DNA of 64,000 bases, taken from NCBI RefSeq assembly GCF_027887165.1, contig NC_077232.1, positions 5,982,410 through 6,046,409 of the forward strand. The letters are read 5' to 3'. A model generated the notes under the pieces. The model worked only from the letters and a program-made list of their open reading frames with translations. It ran no database searches and was not told where the DNA came from. Below, piece after piece: positions 1-12,420 of the stretch (its first letter is position 1; each line of letters starts with the position of its first letter). This stretch comes from Monodelphis domestica (lineage: Eukaryota; Chordata; Mammalia; Didelphimorphia; Didelphidae). The translations under genes and the position numbers were made by a program.

Positions 1-1300
1 CACCTAAAGACTGTTGTTGTCTCTGCTGCTCAGACCTCACTAACATCTCCGGCGCTCACCTTCGCTGTCAGGCTGGGAGCGTGGGCTGAGAAGGGTGGAG
101 GTCGGGACGGCCTGCCCTGCACCCTGCACCCTGCCCTCTGCTCTCCGATGGCGCCTCCACTGCGCATCCTTGCAAGGACACATCCTCGGATTTTGCCAGG
201 AACTGAAGTCAAGCTCATGGGTGTCTGTCAGCAGAGCCCTCCCGATCTGCTCTTTAAATGAGGACAGCCTTGGCGTTTCTCCAGGCCTCGAGCCCCTCTC
301 CTAGTCTTCACAGTTGAGGATGGCCATGGACAAAGAAGGGCCCAGGGGAGCCTGGGAACGTGCTCTTGGAAAGGGTCCAGTTGGCCATTTTGTCTTCTCC
401 AGGACTTGGCGGCACGTCCCGCGGCCTCTTCTCAGCCCTCTCCCTTCTCCAGCCTTTTCCCCTTGCCGGCTTTTTTCCAGGTCTCCTGACACGACTCCCT
501 CCTGCTTCTCCCGCCTGGCTGAGCGTTCCTTTTCAGGGTCCTTCGCCAGCTCTTCTCCCAGGGCTCCCCCCCCAAGGCCCCCCCCCCCAGGGCTCTGTCC
601 TGGGCCCTCTTCTCTTCTCCCTGAAGCATCTCATCAGCTCCCCAGGATCCACTTAGCATCGTACATGGTTCTAACCTCTCTAAGCTCCCCTAGCAAACAA
701 GCCCCAACTTCTGTCTTGGAATCACTACTGTGGATTGGCTCCAAGGCAGAAGAGGGGTCAGGGCTGGGCAATCACCCAGCTGGGAAGGATCTGAGGCCGC
801 ACTTGAACCCAGGACCTGCCATACCTGTCCTGCCCCTCAGTTCACTGAGCCACCCAGCTGCCCCCCTCTGGCAGACATCTTAAACTCGGTGGGCCCCAAA
901 CTGAACCCAGGACGGTCCCTTGTACTGCCAAGGGAAGCGCCGTCTTCCTGGACTGCCTTTGTGCATCTCTCCTATGCACCTGCTCCCTTCCTCTGCCATT
1001 GCCACCCCGCTGAGGCAGGCTGCTGATTGGTCCATCCCCCACTGGGCCCTCCAGGAGCAAACAGAAGCCCTGCTGGGCCTGGAAGCCTTCCAAAGGCGGC
1101 CCCTGCCTGTTTCCAGGCTTCCTCTCCTTTGCCTGACCTTCTGCACCATCTGGCCCTGTGCTTGTGGGCTCTCCTCAAGGGTGGGGGCTGTCCTGTGCCT
1201 TTTGGAGATTGCCAGCCCTTCGCCCTCTGCCTGGCACATAGTAGGTGCTTAATACATGTTTGTTGATCGGCTGCCCGACTGACTCAGGAGGGCAGGGTGG
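1..1300. mobile_element. Intergenic debris: L2/CR1-like LINE and SINE fragments
   Basis: No gene is recognisable. Around 430-680 the text resembles the 3' part of L2/CR1-type LINEs seen repeatedly in this window (pyrimidine-rich, 'cctcttctcttctccctg...catctcatcagctcc'). A minus-oriented tRNA-like SINE remnant lies at about 720-870 and ends with the hallmark 'gagccacccagctgccc'. The L2-type tail 'cacatagtaggtgcttaatacatg' is at about 1238-1261. Open frames here are low-complexity, overlap on both strands and look like chance. Family names rest on pattern memory, not on a library search. Confidence 0.5.
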
Positions 1301-1329
1301 AGGATTCCACCTCAGAACTCGGCGTTCCG

Positions 1330-2340
1330 CCCTATTGAGGCCCCGCGCCAGCCAGGAGTTCCAGCCCCAGGACAGCGCCTTGTCGGGCAGGGAAGAGAGA
1401 AGGGGAGCAGAATGCGGCCGGGCACAGCGGCGGGAGGGTCCGAGACAGGCAGGGCAAGACGGCGGCATCGGGACGGCCAGTGGCCGAAGGGCGGCCCCCG
1501 AGAGATGCGCAGGGAAGTTGGTGCTCCGGGAGCCGGAAACGTGGAGGACCCTCAGAGGAGCCCGGGACGGCGAGTGGGACTGAGGCACCGGAGCCTCCGG
1601 CGTGCGAGGGGAGATGCGCGCCGGCTCGCAGGCAGCCGAGCCGCAGCCAATGGGGAGGAAGAACGGTTGCTAAGCGATGGAGGCCGAGCGAGGCTTCCCA
1701 GCGGGGCTTTCGGCTCCTCAGCCAGCCCCGTTCTTTCGGCCGCGGCGGGGATGGATGTGGGAAGAGGCTCGGCTGGGCAATCGTCGGGAAAGTCCGCGAG
1801 CCGGAACTAACGGGCCAATCCCACCCGGAGAGCAGCGGAGCGGGGGTGGGGCGGGGTCCACAGAGCCGAGAGGCTGCGCGCCGGGAGGCTTCGGGTGCAA
1901 CTGAGCCGGGCTGAGAGTTGGGGGAGGCAGCTCTGGCTCCGAGGGGGGAGGGGAGCAGCGAGCCAGCCGGAACCACGGCCGGCCGCCGGGGGCTGGAGTT
2001 TTCTCGCTGCCCCGCCCCCGTCCTGGTCCCCGAGCTCCTCCCCCGCGCCCCGCCCGCCCAGCACCCCGAGCTCCTCTTCTTCCCGGGACCCTCCGCCCTG
2101 GGTGCCGTCGGGAGATGGTTCGAGGGACTCCTCCCCGCCTAGTCTCCCCAGCCTGGTCCATCCAGGCCTTCCAGCTCACCCTGATCCAGCTGGGCCGGGA
2201 CGCTCCCACCCGTCCCCGACGTGGCCGGGCCCTTGGGCTCACCTGGCCTCATTCTTTAGGGCCCGATAGGCTCCCCCTTCCCTGGCCCCTGCTTTCACCC
2301 AGTTCTGCACCTCAGCTCCCGCGGGACCCTGACTAACCCC
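1330..2340. promoter_or_regulatory. CpG island without an assigned gene
   Basis: About 1 kb of very GC-rich sequence with dense CpG dinucleotides and few repeats. It differs sharply from the flanks and looks like a housekeeping promoter. It contains 'ggttgctaagcgatgg' at about 1665-1680, which loosely resembles an RFX X-box half, and GC-box-like runs. Several short open frames exist on both strands, but none matches a protein I know. In human, TMEM134 lies next beyond CABP4 and would be transcribed rightwards here, so its promoter is one candidate. I could not find TMEM134 coding exons between here and CABP4, so the assignment stays open. Confidence 0.55.
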
Positions 2341-2344
2341 CCCC

Positions 2345-2685
2345 CCCCCAGGAACTCCCCCCTCCCCGTCCCTCCCAGCTCCTTCCCCTCCGTTGGGTTA
2401 GGGCCCGGCCATTCATAATTCTTCCTCCCTACCCTCTGTGGTGGGCACAGCAGAAAGATCGGAGCACGCAGCCCACACACAGCCTTCTGGTCGGAGGGCC
2501 TTGGTGGAGTCATTTCCCCTCTCTTGGCTTATCTGGAAAAGGTTCTGTTCCAGTACAGGCAGGCTCCTCCGCCCAGGAAAGACTCCAGCTGTGCTCCCCA
2601 TGACAATCTGCTGCTGCTGCTGTTTGCTTTGGTGGGGAGAGAATGGAATTTGTATTACTATGAAAATTAAAAATAGAATTTTAGA
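2345..2685. other. Non-genic stretch after the CpG island
   Basis: Moderately GC-rich sequence with a short CTG run near 2609. I see no conserved coding exon or clear repeat. It may be the tail of the CpG-island transcription unit. Confidence 0.3.
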
Positions 2686-3330
2686 GGGCAGCTGAGTGGC
2701 TCAGAGGATGGAGAGCCAGGTCCAGAGAGGGAGGTCCTGGGTTCAAATTTGGCATCAAACACTTCCCAGCTGGGTGATCCTGGGCAAGTCACTTGACCCC
2801 CATTGCCTAGCCCTTCCCACTCTTCTGCCTTGGAGCCAATACACAGTATTGATTCAAAGGCAGAAGGTGAGGGTTAATAAAAAAAGGTCCGCTCATTGGG
2901 ACGTTAACATTCATTTTTTTAACCCATTACCTTCCCTCCTAGAATCAATACTGTGTATTGGCTCCAAGGCAGAAAAATGATCACGGCTCAGCATTGGGGG
3001 TCAAGTGACTTGCCCAGGGTCACCCAACTAGGACATGTCTGAGGCCAGATTTGAACCTAAAACCTCCCATCTCTAAGCATAACTCTCAATCCATTGAACT
3101 ACCTAGCTGCACCCCCCCCCCCTTTTTTAAATTTTAAACCCTGACCTTCTGTCTTGGAGTCAATACTGTGTATTGGCTCTAAGGCAGAAGAGTGGTCAGG
3201 GCTAGGCAATGGGGGTCAAGTGACTTGCCCAGGGTCACACAGCTGAGAAGTGTCTGAGGCCAGATTTGAAACCAGGACCTCCCATCTCTGGGCCTGGATC
3301 TCCATCCACTGAGCCACCCAACTGGCCCCA
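2686..3330. mobile_element. Cluster of three tRNA-like marsupial SINEs
   Basis: One plus-oriented copy runs from about 2686 to 2880 ('gcagctgagtggctcagagg' to a 'gtgagggttaataaaaa' tail). It is followed by two minus-oriented copies at about 2920-3112 and 3136-3330, each beginning with the inverted tail ('aaccc...ccttc...agaatcaatactgtg') and ending in 'gagccaccca' or a decayed form of it. The same element recurs throughout the window. Internal 'gggttcaaattt' resembles a tRNA B-box, as expected for a pol III SINE head. Confidence 0.8.
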
Positions 3331-3334
3331 ATCT

Positions 3335-3640
3335 AAGACAACTCTAAAGGGCTTCTGATGAAAAATGCTCCCCCCACCTCCAGAGAAAGAGCCTGAATGC
3401 AGATCAGACTTGACTTTCTTCACATTTCGGTCTTCTTCTTCCACAACATGCTGAATATTGCAAATGACAGAGATGGAGAGGAGCTTTGCATGACAGCCAT
3501 GTACAACCTCTATGAAAGTGCTCATCATCCCAGGAAGGGGAGAGGGGAGAGAGAATCCAGAACTCAAAATTTAGACACAGGTGTGCGAACTGCTTTTCCA
3601 TGTAACTGGAAAAAAGAAAAGGCGGCTGAAGCAAAGAAGA
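3335..3640 (+). mobile_element. L1-like LINE 3' fragment
   Basis: Text 'tgatgaaaaatgctcc...cacctccagagaaagagcctgaatgcagatcag' and 'gaactcaaaatttaga' matches the recurrent 3' region of a marsupial LINE. Related sense-orientation text is at 19300-19860, and inverted copies are at 29.7 and 55-56 kb. It is non-autonomous and 5'-truncated. Confidence 0.6.
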
Positions 3641-6500
3641 CAAAGACTTGTGATCCCTGCCCGGACCAGCTGCAAGGCAGGGAGCTGCTGCCCTCTCCCC
3701 AAAGACGTGGCGGATCCAGAATGGCCGGCCCCTTCGGTTTTCCTTGACTATTGCTCACTGGTTACAAGGGCTTCGTTGGACCTTTTCTTCCAAAGATGGG
3801 AGGAGAGAAGGCAGGTGGAGGAGAGAAAATAAATGCTTGTTAGTTGAAAAAATGTTAGTTGACAGAAAGAAATCAGTGGAACAACAAAGAGACCCCCAAG
3901 ACTGGAACACACTTGACAGCTAAAGACTTGCTTCCCTCGCTAAGCATTGACGTGGCCTTTCAGAAGGTAACTCCTTGATAACATCTTTGGAAGCCAGTGG
4001 AAAAGCAAGTGCACCGTCCTGCGGAGCCCAAGGGGGGGCTATCCAGACAATTATCCCAGAATCTTTGGTTTTACAGCGAAAGGGGCCTCGGAGCTCACAC
4101 TGTAGTTCGCTTTCATTTTACAAATAGATAAACTGAGTCCCAGAGAGGAGAAGTGATTTTCCCAGAGTCACTGTCAGAGCCAGGATTCCAATCCAAGACC
4201 TCTGAGTTCTTTTCACACCAGTCACTGGAACAATAGTCTTCTTTCTCTTATGATGGAAATCCATCAAAAGGGTACAAAGTGAGGCTGGGAATTATTTGGC
4301 ATTTGTTAAGCACCTACCATGGGACAGGCACTAGGGAACTTAAATGAGAGCTCGCAGCTAACTGGGGCAATCAGGGAAGGCTTCTTGGAAGCGATGTTTG
4401 AGGAGGGCCAAGAAGAGAGAGCAACTGGACAGGTTTGTCAGCTGTCACCTGGAAGAACAAATATTTGAACTGAGGAAATGAGACCTTTTTAATGGGGTGG
4501 AGGCAGGATTCCCTGGTCCATGAGAGATCACTTCTAGTGCCTCATCCAGGTCTGGATTAGGCTCTGGATTTTCCTAAATGATGGCTGCTCTGTCAATTCA
4601 ATCTGATTCATTTGGAGTAAATTCAGCAAACATTTATTAAGCCCCTCAGGCAGAGGGGGAGGAACAAAAATGAAAACATTTCCTTCCCTGAGCACCTTAT
4701 ATTCTATGGGGGGGGGGGGAAGGAGGGAGGGAACAACAATACTAAATATAGAGGAAACACAAAGTAAATTTAGAAAAATAAAATCGCTTCTGGAGGGAAT
4801 CAGGGAAGGCCTCCTGGTGGAGGTGGGATTCCAGCTGAGCCTTGAATAGAAGTATAGATTCCAACTTGCCAAAGTGAGAAAGGGGAGCATTGGAGGCATG
4901 GCAGAAGGTGCCATGAAATATATGGGGGATGAGAAAATAGGCTCCTTGGGCTGGAAAGTCAAGTGTACGACATCTGGAAAGATGGGTCAGAGCCAACTGG
5001 GAGGGGCTTTACATGTCAAACAAAGGAGCCCATGTTCATGTGTTCCAAGAGTCCGTAGGGAGCCCTGGATGTTTCTTGAGGAGCAGCTGGCCAAGGGAGC
5101 CAGATTAGGAGAACACTGTGAGGTTTAGGTCACAGTTAAGGAGTTCCTCCATGGCTCCCTGTCGGAACCTGCTTCCCCCCGCCATGTTCCTCTCCATTGC
5201 CATCTGGGTGTGGCTCATCTTGCATCTTGAGACACTGGAGCCCGGGTCACAGGGTGACACCAGTAAAATCCCAGCAGCTGCCACTTTATCACTTTATACA
5301 CATTCAATCCTCACCACCACCCTGGGAGGTAAGTGAAATTAGTATCCCCATTTTACAGATGAGGCAACTGAGATACAGAGTGGTAAAGTGACTTGGCTGG
5401 GATGGCACCGAGAGCATCCGAGGCAGAATTTGAACTCGGGCCTCCTTGATGCTCAAGCTCTGTGTCCAAGAGGAAGTTAACACCGAGCCCCGTGGATCAC
5501 ACACCCTGTTGGTCTCTGAGGGAGCAGCTCAATTCCTCAGAGCTTTGGTCCCACTAAGTACACAGGCTGAGCCCTTTCACGACTGCTGGGAGTGGAGGAG
5601 GAAGAGGGTGGGGAAGCGGGTTCTCCTTTCTTGGATGTCCTCAGGCAGAGCTCTAACCGCAGCCCGCTCAAGGGTGGGGCTGGAGTGTCGCCGGCTTGGG
5701 GGGTTCTGGGGTGCCCCGGGGGAGCCGGAAGCTGTTTGTGTTTTCAGTGCCTTGATCTTCCTCCCGGGTTTCTCGGAGCCCGTTTAGAGGAAGGCGCGCG
5801 GCTTCTCCCTTTCTTAACGGGAAGCAGGAGGCAAGCGGGAAAGAAAATGGATTTTTGTTCATTAGAAAAATATTAATTAAAAAGTTCCAGCCGAGCAAGC
5901 CTGTCCCTCCTGTTTTCGGAATATCACTGTGCGCGGAGCGAGCCGGGCGCCTCCTAATGAGCCCAATTCCGGCCGAATCCTCCCGGGGCATCCCGGGGGG
6001 AGCAGCCATCAGGCACCGCCTTAGAGAACGAATTCATCTGACTCAGCTCCCATTATCCCCATCTCCCCAGGCCTGCGAGCAGGGCGCCTGGCGTAGTCAT
6101 GGAGACGGGGGTGGATGTGGCCAAGCAGGAACAGCCACTGACTAAATGGAGAAACTCTTTTTTTCAGGTCCCTGTTGGGCCAGGTACTGGGTAGGGATGG
6201 GCCGGGACCGCGATTCCCCTGGAGAGGAAACGCCCGCCACCAGTGCAGGCCAGAGCCTTTTCTCCAATTTCCAGAGAGTTACCTGGAGTTCTTGAAGTTA
6301 CGTGACTTGCTCAAGGCCACCGAGCCAGGCGTGTTCCAGCAGAGGGAAGGACTAACCCTGACTGTCTTTTGCATATCCCTGTTTCCATGGGGGTCTCTTT
6401 CTCATTAGAAGGGAAGATCCTTGAGGGCAGGGGCTGGTTCTGACTGTCTTTGTACCCCCAGCCTTTAGGCCCAGTTCAATCCAAACCCAACCCATAAACA
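3641..6500. other. Intergenic region with old LINE/MIR-like pieces
   Basis: No gene was recognised. Around 4290-4420 and 4610-5110 lie decayed minus-sense L2/CR1-like fragments ('catttattaagc', 'gggattccagctgagccttgaa', 'gtggcagaaggtgcc'). A MIR-like core with 'cattttacagatgaggcaactgag' is at about 5350. The stretch 5580-6130 is richer in CpG but carries no exon I can name. Confidence 0.4.
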
Positions 6501-6515
6501 TTGTTCCTTTTTCTC

Positions 6516-6958
<443 letters not shown>

Positions 6959-6968
6959 GTTTGTTTGT

Positions 6969-6981
6969 NNNNNNNNNNNNN
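6969..6981. other. Assembly gap of 13 N
   Basis: Thirteen unresolved bases sit directly after a GTTT run at the right edge of the pyrimidine tract. The real gap size is unknown, because long simple repeats often break assemblies at this point. Confidence 0.99.
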
Positions 6982-7264
6982 ACTGGATATTCCATCAGAT
7001 CAAGTAGCCTCCCTCCCTGCACCACACTGCCCTCCCCTTCCTGGAAGGCCCTGGAGCAGACCTTCAGGAAATTGTGTCAGTCTTTGGCCCCAGGTTGTGT
7101 TTCTCCTGGGGCTCAGCAGTGAGAGCTCAGGCAGGAAAACCTGTTACCCTAAGCAGGATGATGGGTGGCTCCAGGCAGGCTGAACCACCGGATTAACCAG
7201 AATCTTCTAGACCCTCTGCAATCTGGCTTCCAATGCTGTGGATCCATTGGCACTTAGAAGGCAT

Positions 7265-7392
7265 CGGGGACAGTGGAGGTTAAGTGACTTGGCCAGGGTC
7301 ACCCAGCTAGCAAGTATCTGAGGCCACATTTGAACCTAGGACCTCTCATCTCTAGGCCTGGCTGTCTCTCCACTGAGCCACCTGATGCCCTC
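7265..7392 (-). mobile_element. tRNA-like SINE fragment
   Basis: The sequence 'ttaagtgacttggccagggtcacccagctagcaag' through 'ccactgagccacctgatgcc' is a minus-oriented copy of the common SINE that lacks its tail part. Confidence 0.7.
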
Positions 7393-7774
7393 TCTCCCCA
7401 CCCCAAGTCCAATTGATCTCTTGATTGCCAGCTCCATTGGTCTTGGACCAGTCCTCACCTTTCTCAGCATGTCTGCAGCCTTCCCACCTCTCCAGCACCA
7501 CCTTTGGGACATGCTCTCTCCTGGGTCTCCTCCCCCCTGACCATTCCTTTTTCAGTCTCCTGAGCTGCCAACTAGAGATGTCTCCCCAAGCCCTGCCCCC
7601 TCCTGAATTCTCTCACGGTGATCTCCTCAGCTCCCAAGGGTGCAATGATCATCTCCTGGGAGGTGCTTCCAGATTTCCAGATCCAGGCCAGCCCTCGCGC
7701 CTCTCTCTGGAGCCACCCGCCCTCTCCAACTGCCTTTGACTTCCCAAACTCCACATGTCCAGAACAGAAGTCAT

Positions 7775-7810
7775 TCTCTCTCTCTCTGTCTCTCTCTGTC
7801 TCTCTCTGTC

Positions 7811-7880
<70 letters not shown>

Positions 7881-7882
7881 GG
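7775..7882. repeat. (CT)n microsatellite
   Basis: About 100 bp of CT dinucleotides with regularly spaced CTGT interruptions in the left part and pure CT to the right. Confidence 0.95.
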
Positions 7883-8157
7883 CACACTCTCACTCACCAT
7901 GACTCTGTCTCCAAATCCTGCCCTTTCTCCCTCCAGATGCCTCTCAGATAGCCTCACCCCCTCTTGCAGGACCATTGGCTGGGCTCTCTGCTCCAAGCCT
8001 CTCCTTCTGTCTGCCTTCAGCTGCTACAGCACCTTCCCTAACATCCAGGGCTGGTCCAGCCACTCTTCTATGGGGCCATCCCAGCAGTCCCCCGCCGTCT
8101 CCAAGACCAAATGCAAAGTCTTTTGTTTGGCTTCTCCGGCCCTTTCCTCCCCTGGGC

Positions 8158-8365
8158 TGTTGCTCAGTCATGTCCAACTCTTCCTGACTCCATTTGGGGC
8201 TTTTCTTGGCAGAGATACTAGACTAGAGGGATTTGCCATTGCCATTTCCAACTCATTTTGTAGATGAGGAAACTGAGGCAAACAAGGTTAAACCACTTGT
8301 CCAGGGACACACGGCTACTAAGTATCTGAGACCAGATTTTAACTTGGATCTTCTTGTCTCCAAGC
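8158..8365 (-). mobile_element. MAR1-like CORE-SINE
   Basis: Contains 'gctcagtcatgtccaactct', 'catttggggcttttcttggc' and 'gatgaggaaactgaggcaaa', the order expected for an inverted MAR1-type SINE. Confidence 0.7.
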
Positions 8366-8637
8366 CTGCACCTCGTCCATGATGACACCACCAGCCAGCT
8401 GCCCTCCGACCCTCTAAGATGCAGCGACACTGGCCTCCATGCTATTCCTCACACACGACACCCCGTCTCTCACCTCCAGGATTTTACATTGGCTATTCCT
8501 GTTTATGGGATGCCAGGCTCCCTTACCTCAACTGCTCAGGCTTCCTTCAAGATTCACCTCAAGTTTGGCCTCCTACAAGGGACTTTTCCAGGTCCTCCCA
8601 CCTCCCACCTTCCATTATCAGTGTCGCTCTCCTATAC

Positions 8638-9262
8638 GTACATACAGATAGACAGATAGGTAGATAGATGGATAGATAAAAAGAGATATGGATGGATAGG
8701 TAGATGGATAGATAGATGGATGGATGGATGGATGGATGGATGGATGGATGGATGGAGAGATCGATAGATGGACAAGTAGAGAGAGATAGATGGATAGGTG
8801 GATAGATAGACAGGTAGATAGATGGAGGGATGGATAGATAGAAGATAGCTATACAGACAGACAAACAGATAGATGAATGGACAGACAGACAGACAGATGG
8901 ATAGGTGAATATATAGATGGTGGATGGATAGAGAGATAGTTAAATGGACAGGTAGAGAGAGATAGATGGATAGATAAAGAATAGATAGATGGACAGACAG
9001 ACAGATGAATGGACAGATAGGTGATGGATGGATGGATGGATGGACAGACAGGCAGATAGATAGATAATAGCTAGATAGGTAGGTAAAGAGAGATGGATGG
9101 ACAGACAGATAGATAGATGGATAGCTAGCTAGATGATGGATGGATAGATACATACATACATAGTTAGATGGACAGGTAGAGAGAGAGTTGGATGGATAGA
9201 TAAAAGACAGACAGACAGATAGACAGATGGATGGATGGATGGATGGATGGATGCATGGATAG
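8638..9262. repeat. Compound GATA/GATG/GACA tetranucleotide array
   Basis: About 625 bp of imperfect tetranucleotides (GATA, GATG, GACA, GGTA) in mixed blocks. Two purer GGAT blocks lie near 8718-8755 and 9228-9252. Open frames on the minus strand (Ser-Ile-His-Pro-type repeats) are repeat artefacts. Confidence 0.95.
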
Positions 9263-9405
9263 ATGAATACTTATTTACATGTCTTCTCTTCCTCTAGAGC
9301 ATGAACTGTGTTTAGGGAATGTGCTTGCCTTTCTCTGTATCCCCAGAGCTTGGCCCAGTGCCTGGGTACAGCTAGCACTTAATAAATGCTTGTGGGCTCC
9401 CTGAC

Positions 9406-10159
9406 TGACTGCCCCACCTTGGGAAGGAGAGGCCAAATAGCAGCATGGAAAGAGGAACAAGAGTGATGCGTGGGCAGGAGGTGGCCACTTTCCTCTCGGC
9501 CCTGTCTCCTTCCATTCCTGTGACCTTAGGTAAATCTCTTTCCCTCTCTGGGTTTACTTTCCTCATGTGCAGGTGGGGGACTTGGACACGATGGCCTTGG
9601 CCATCCCTTTTGGCCCAGTTTCATGACTTTATAAAGGGCCACATTAAAACAAAACCTCCCCCAAACCCATCCAAGGTTGGCCTGGCTTCTTTCGCCTGCA
9701 GCCCATCTCCTCTCCCTGCTCCATCTCTACACCCCCCTCCTACAATGTCCTGGGGGGCCTTTCCAGGTCCTGAGAAGGGGGGAATCGGCAGCCAGTGAAG
9801 CCCTCTAGAGGCCGGCTGGCTGCCTCTTCTTCCCTCCATGTCTTGTCTGCAATCTGGGCAGCTGCCACCAGATGCCCCTCAGGGAAGAGGAGTCTTCCAG
9901 CTGACGAGCCAGGAAGGATTGGTCGGTTCGAGGGTTTTCTTACAAAACTGGATAAAAACAAGGAAACTGCAGTCAAAGCCCCAAGACGAGTCTTATCTGA
10001 ATCGGACAACATTCTGGAAAGACTTTTGTCCGTTAGTGTTCAAGCCCCGGAGCAGTGAGCTTTGGGGCTGCCTTGCCTGTCTATTTGTCCTAACACTACT
10101 TCTTTCAAAGCCAATGGGAGCCCCTCCTTCCCAGCCTGTGCTACCATCTCATGCGGTAT
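9406..10159. other. Non-genic stretch left of the minisatellite
   Basis: Mixed-composition DNA. I looked here for CABP4 EF-hand exons 3-4 on the minus strand and for TMEM134 exons on the plus strand and found neither. There is no clear repeat apart from short MIR-like text near 9520-9570. Confidence 0.35.
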
Positions 10160-12420
10160 GAGGACTGCCGGGATGAGAGAGCTCTTAGAATGTGAAAGAT
10201 CAGAGCTGGGAGGGCCCTTAGAACACAGAAGAACATGGAACAGCCGAGATGTAAAGAAACTTAGAATGCAGAAGACAAAATATCAGTGCTGGGAAAGCCC
10301 TTAGCACAGAAAAAGCCAGAGCTGGGAGAGACCTAGAACCCAGAACATCAGAACTGGGAGGATAATAGAACATACAACACGAAATGTCAGAGATGAGAGG
10401 AACCTTAGGATATAGAACATGGAATATCAGAGATGATGAGGAACCTTAGAACATACAACATGGAATGTCAGAGATGAGAGGAACCTTGGGATATAGAATG
10501 TGGAATATCAGAGAACAGAGGAACCCTAGGATATAGAACATGGAATGTCAGAGATGAGAGGAACTTTAGGATATAGAGCGTGGAATGTCAGAGATCAGAG
10601 GAACCTTAGGATATAGAGCATGGAATATCAGAGATGAGAGGAACCTTAGGATATAGAACGTGGAATATCAGAGATGATGAGGAACCTTAGAACATACAAC
10701 ATGGAATGTCAGAGATGAGAGGAACCTTAGGATATAGAACGTGGAATATCAGAGATGATGAGGAACCTTAGAACATACAACATGGAATGTCAGAGATGAG
10801 AGGAACCTTAGGATATAGAACGTGGAATATCAGAGAACAGAGGAACCCTAGGATATAGAACATGGAATGTCAGAGATCAGAGGAACCTTAGGATATAGAG
10901 CATGGAATATCAGAGATGAGAGGAACCTTAGGATATAGAACGTGGAATGTCAGAGATGAGAGGAACCTTAGGATATAGAATGTGGAATATCAGAGATGAG
11001 AGGAACCCTAGGATATAGAATGTGGAATGTCAGAGATGAGAGGAACCTTGGGATATAGAATGGGGAATATCAGAGATCAGAGGAACCTTAGGATATAGAA
11101 CATGGAATATCAGAGATCAGAGGAACCTTAGGATATAGAACATGGAATATCAGAGATCAGAGGAACCTTAGGATATAGAACGTGGAATATCAGAGATCAG
11201 AGGAACCCTAGGTTATAGAACATGGAATGTCAGAGATGAGAGGAACCTTAGGATATAGAACGTGGAATGTCAGAGATGAGAGGAACCTTAGTATATAGAA
11301 CATGGAATATCAGAGATCAGAGGAACCTTTGGATATAGAATGTGGAATATCAGAGGTCAGAGGAACCTTGGGATATAGAACGTGGAATGTCAGAGATCAG
11401 AGGAACCTTAGGATATAGAGCATGGAATTTCAGAGATGAGAGGAACCTTAGAACATACAACATGGAATGTCAGAGATGAGAGGAACCTTAGAACATACAA
11501 CATGGAATGTCAGAGATGAGAGGAACCTTAGAACATACAACACGGAATGTCAGAGATCAGAGGAACCTTAGGATATAGAATGTGGAATGTCAGAGATCAG
11601 AAGAACCTTAGGATATAGAATGTGGAATGTCAGAGATGAGAGGAACCTTAGGATATAGAACGTGGAATGTCAGAGATGAGAGGAACCTTAGAACATACAA
11701 CACGGAATATCAGAGATCAGAGGAACCTTAGGATATAGAATGTGGAATGTCAGAGATCAGAAGAACCTTAGGATATAGAACGTGGAATGTCAGAGATCAG
11801 AGGAACCTTAGGATATAGAAGGTGGAATGTCAGAGATGAGAGGAACCTTAAGATATAGAATGTGGAATATCAGAGATCAGAGGAACCTTAGGATATAGAA
11901 CGTGGAATGTCAGAGATGAGAGGAACCTTAGGATATAGAACGTGGAATGTCAGAGATGAGAGGAACCTTAGGATATAGAACGTGGAATGTCAGAGATGAG
12001 AGGAACCTTAGGATATAGAACGTGGAATGTCAGAGATGAGAGGAACCTTAGAACATACAACACGGAATATCAGAGATCAGAGGAACCTTAGGATATAGAA
12101 CGTGGAATATCAGAGATCAGAGAAACCTTAGGATATAGAACATGGAATGTTAGAGATCAGAGGAACCTTAGGATATAGAACGTGGAATATCAGAGATCAG
12201 AGAAACCTTAGGATATAGAACATGGAATGTTAGAGATCAGAGGAACCTTAGGATATAGAACATGGAATACCAGAGATCAGAGGAACCTTAGGATATAGAA
12301 CGTGGAATATCAGAGATGAGAGGAACCTTAAGATATAGAATGTGGAATATCAGAGATCAGAGGAACCTTAGGATATAGAACGTGGAATACCAGGGTCGGG
12401 AGGGCTTTTAGACCGCAGGA
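10160..12420. repeat. Minisatellite, 40-bp unit, about 55 copies
   Basis: The unit runs from 'aggaacctta ggatatagaa' to 'cgtggaatat cagagatgag' (40 bp) and repeats almost perfectly in register from about 10400 to 12390. The left flank (10160-10400) and right flank (12390-12540) hold progressively degenerate units. Variants include a 'gaacatacaaca' type and occasional 41-bp units carrying 'gatgatgagg'. Units are grouped in pairs that are themselves repeated. It lies 0.4 kb beyond the last CABP4 exon found. Confidence 0.97.

Larger units (their letters stand above)
7430..9405 (+). mobile_element. L2/CR1-like LINE, interrupted by simple repeats and a SINE
   Basis: Segments at 7430-8135, 8430-8637 and 9263-9405 read as consecutive parts of one L2/CR1-type 3' region, ending with 'cacttaataaatgcttg' and 'ctgactgactg'. 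They are split by a CT repeat, a MAR1-like SINE (about 8158-8365) and a GATA/GATG array. Assignment to one element is inferred from order and orientation. Confidence 0.45.

Noticed and set aside
1665-1680. RFX X-box in the orphan CpG island
   Set aside because: Only one half matches the palindromic consensus well. Mentioned in the feature, but too weak to list as a site.
1412-2269. Possible protein genes in the CpG island
   Set aside because: Frames are Arg/Gly/Pro-rich on both strands with no recognisable motif. The island is reported only as a probable promoter.
8638-9262. CRISPR-like or regulatory direct repeats in the GATA/GATG region
   Set aside because: Simple tetranucleotide array with no spacers; the genome is mammalian.
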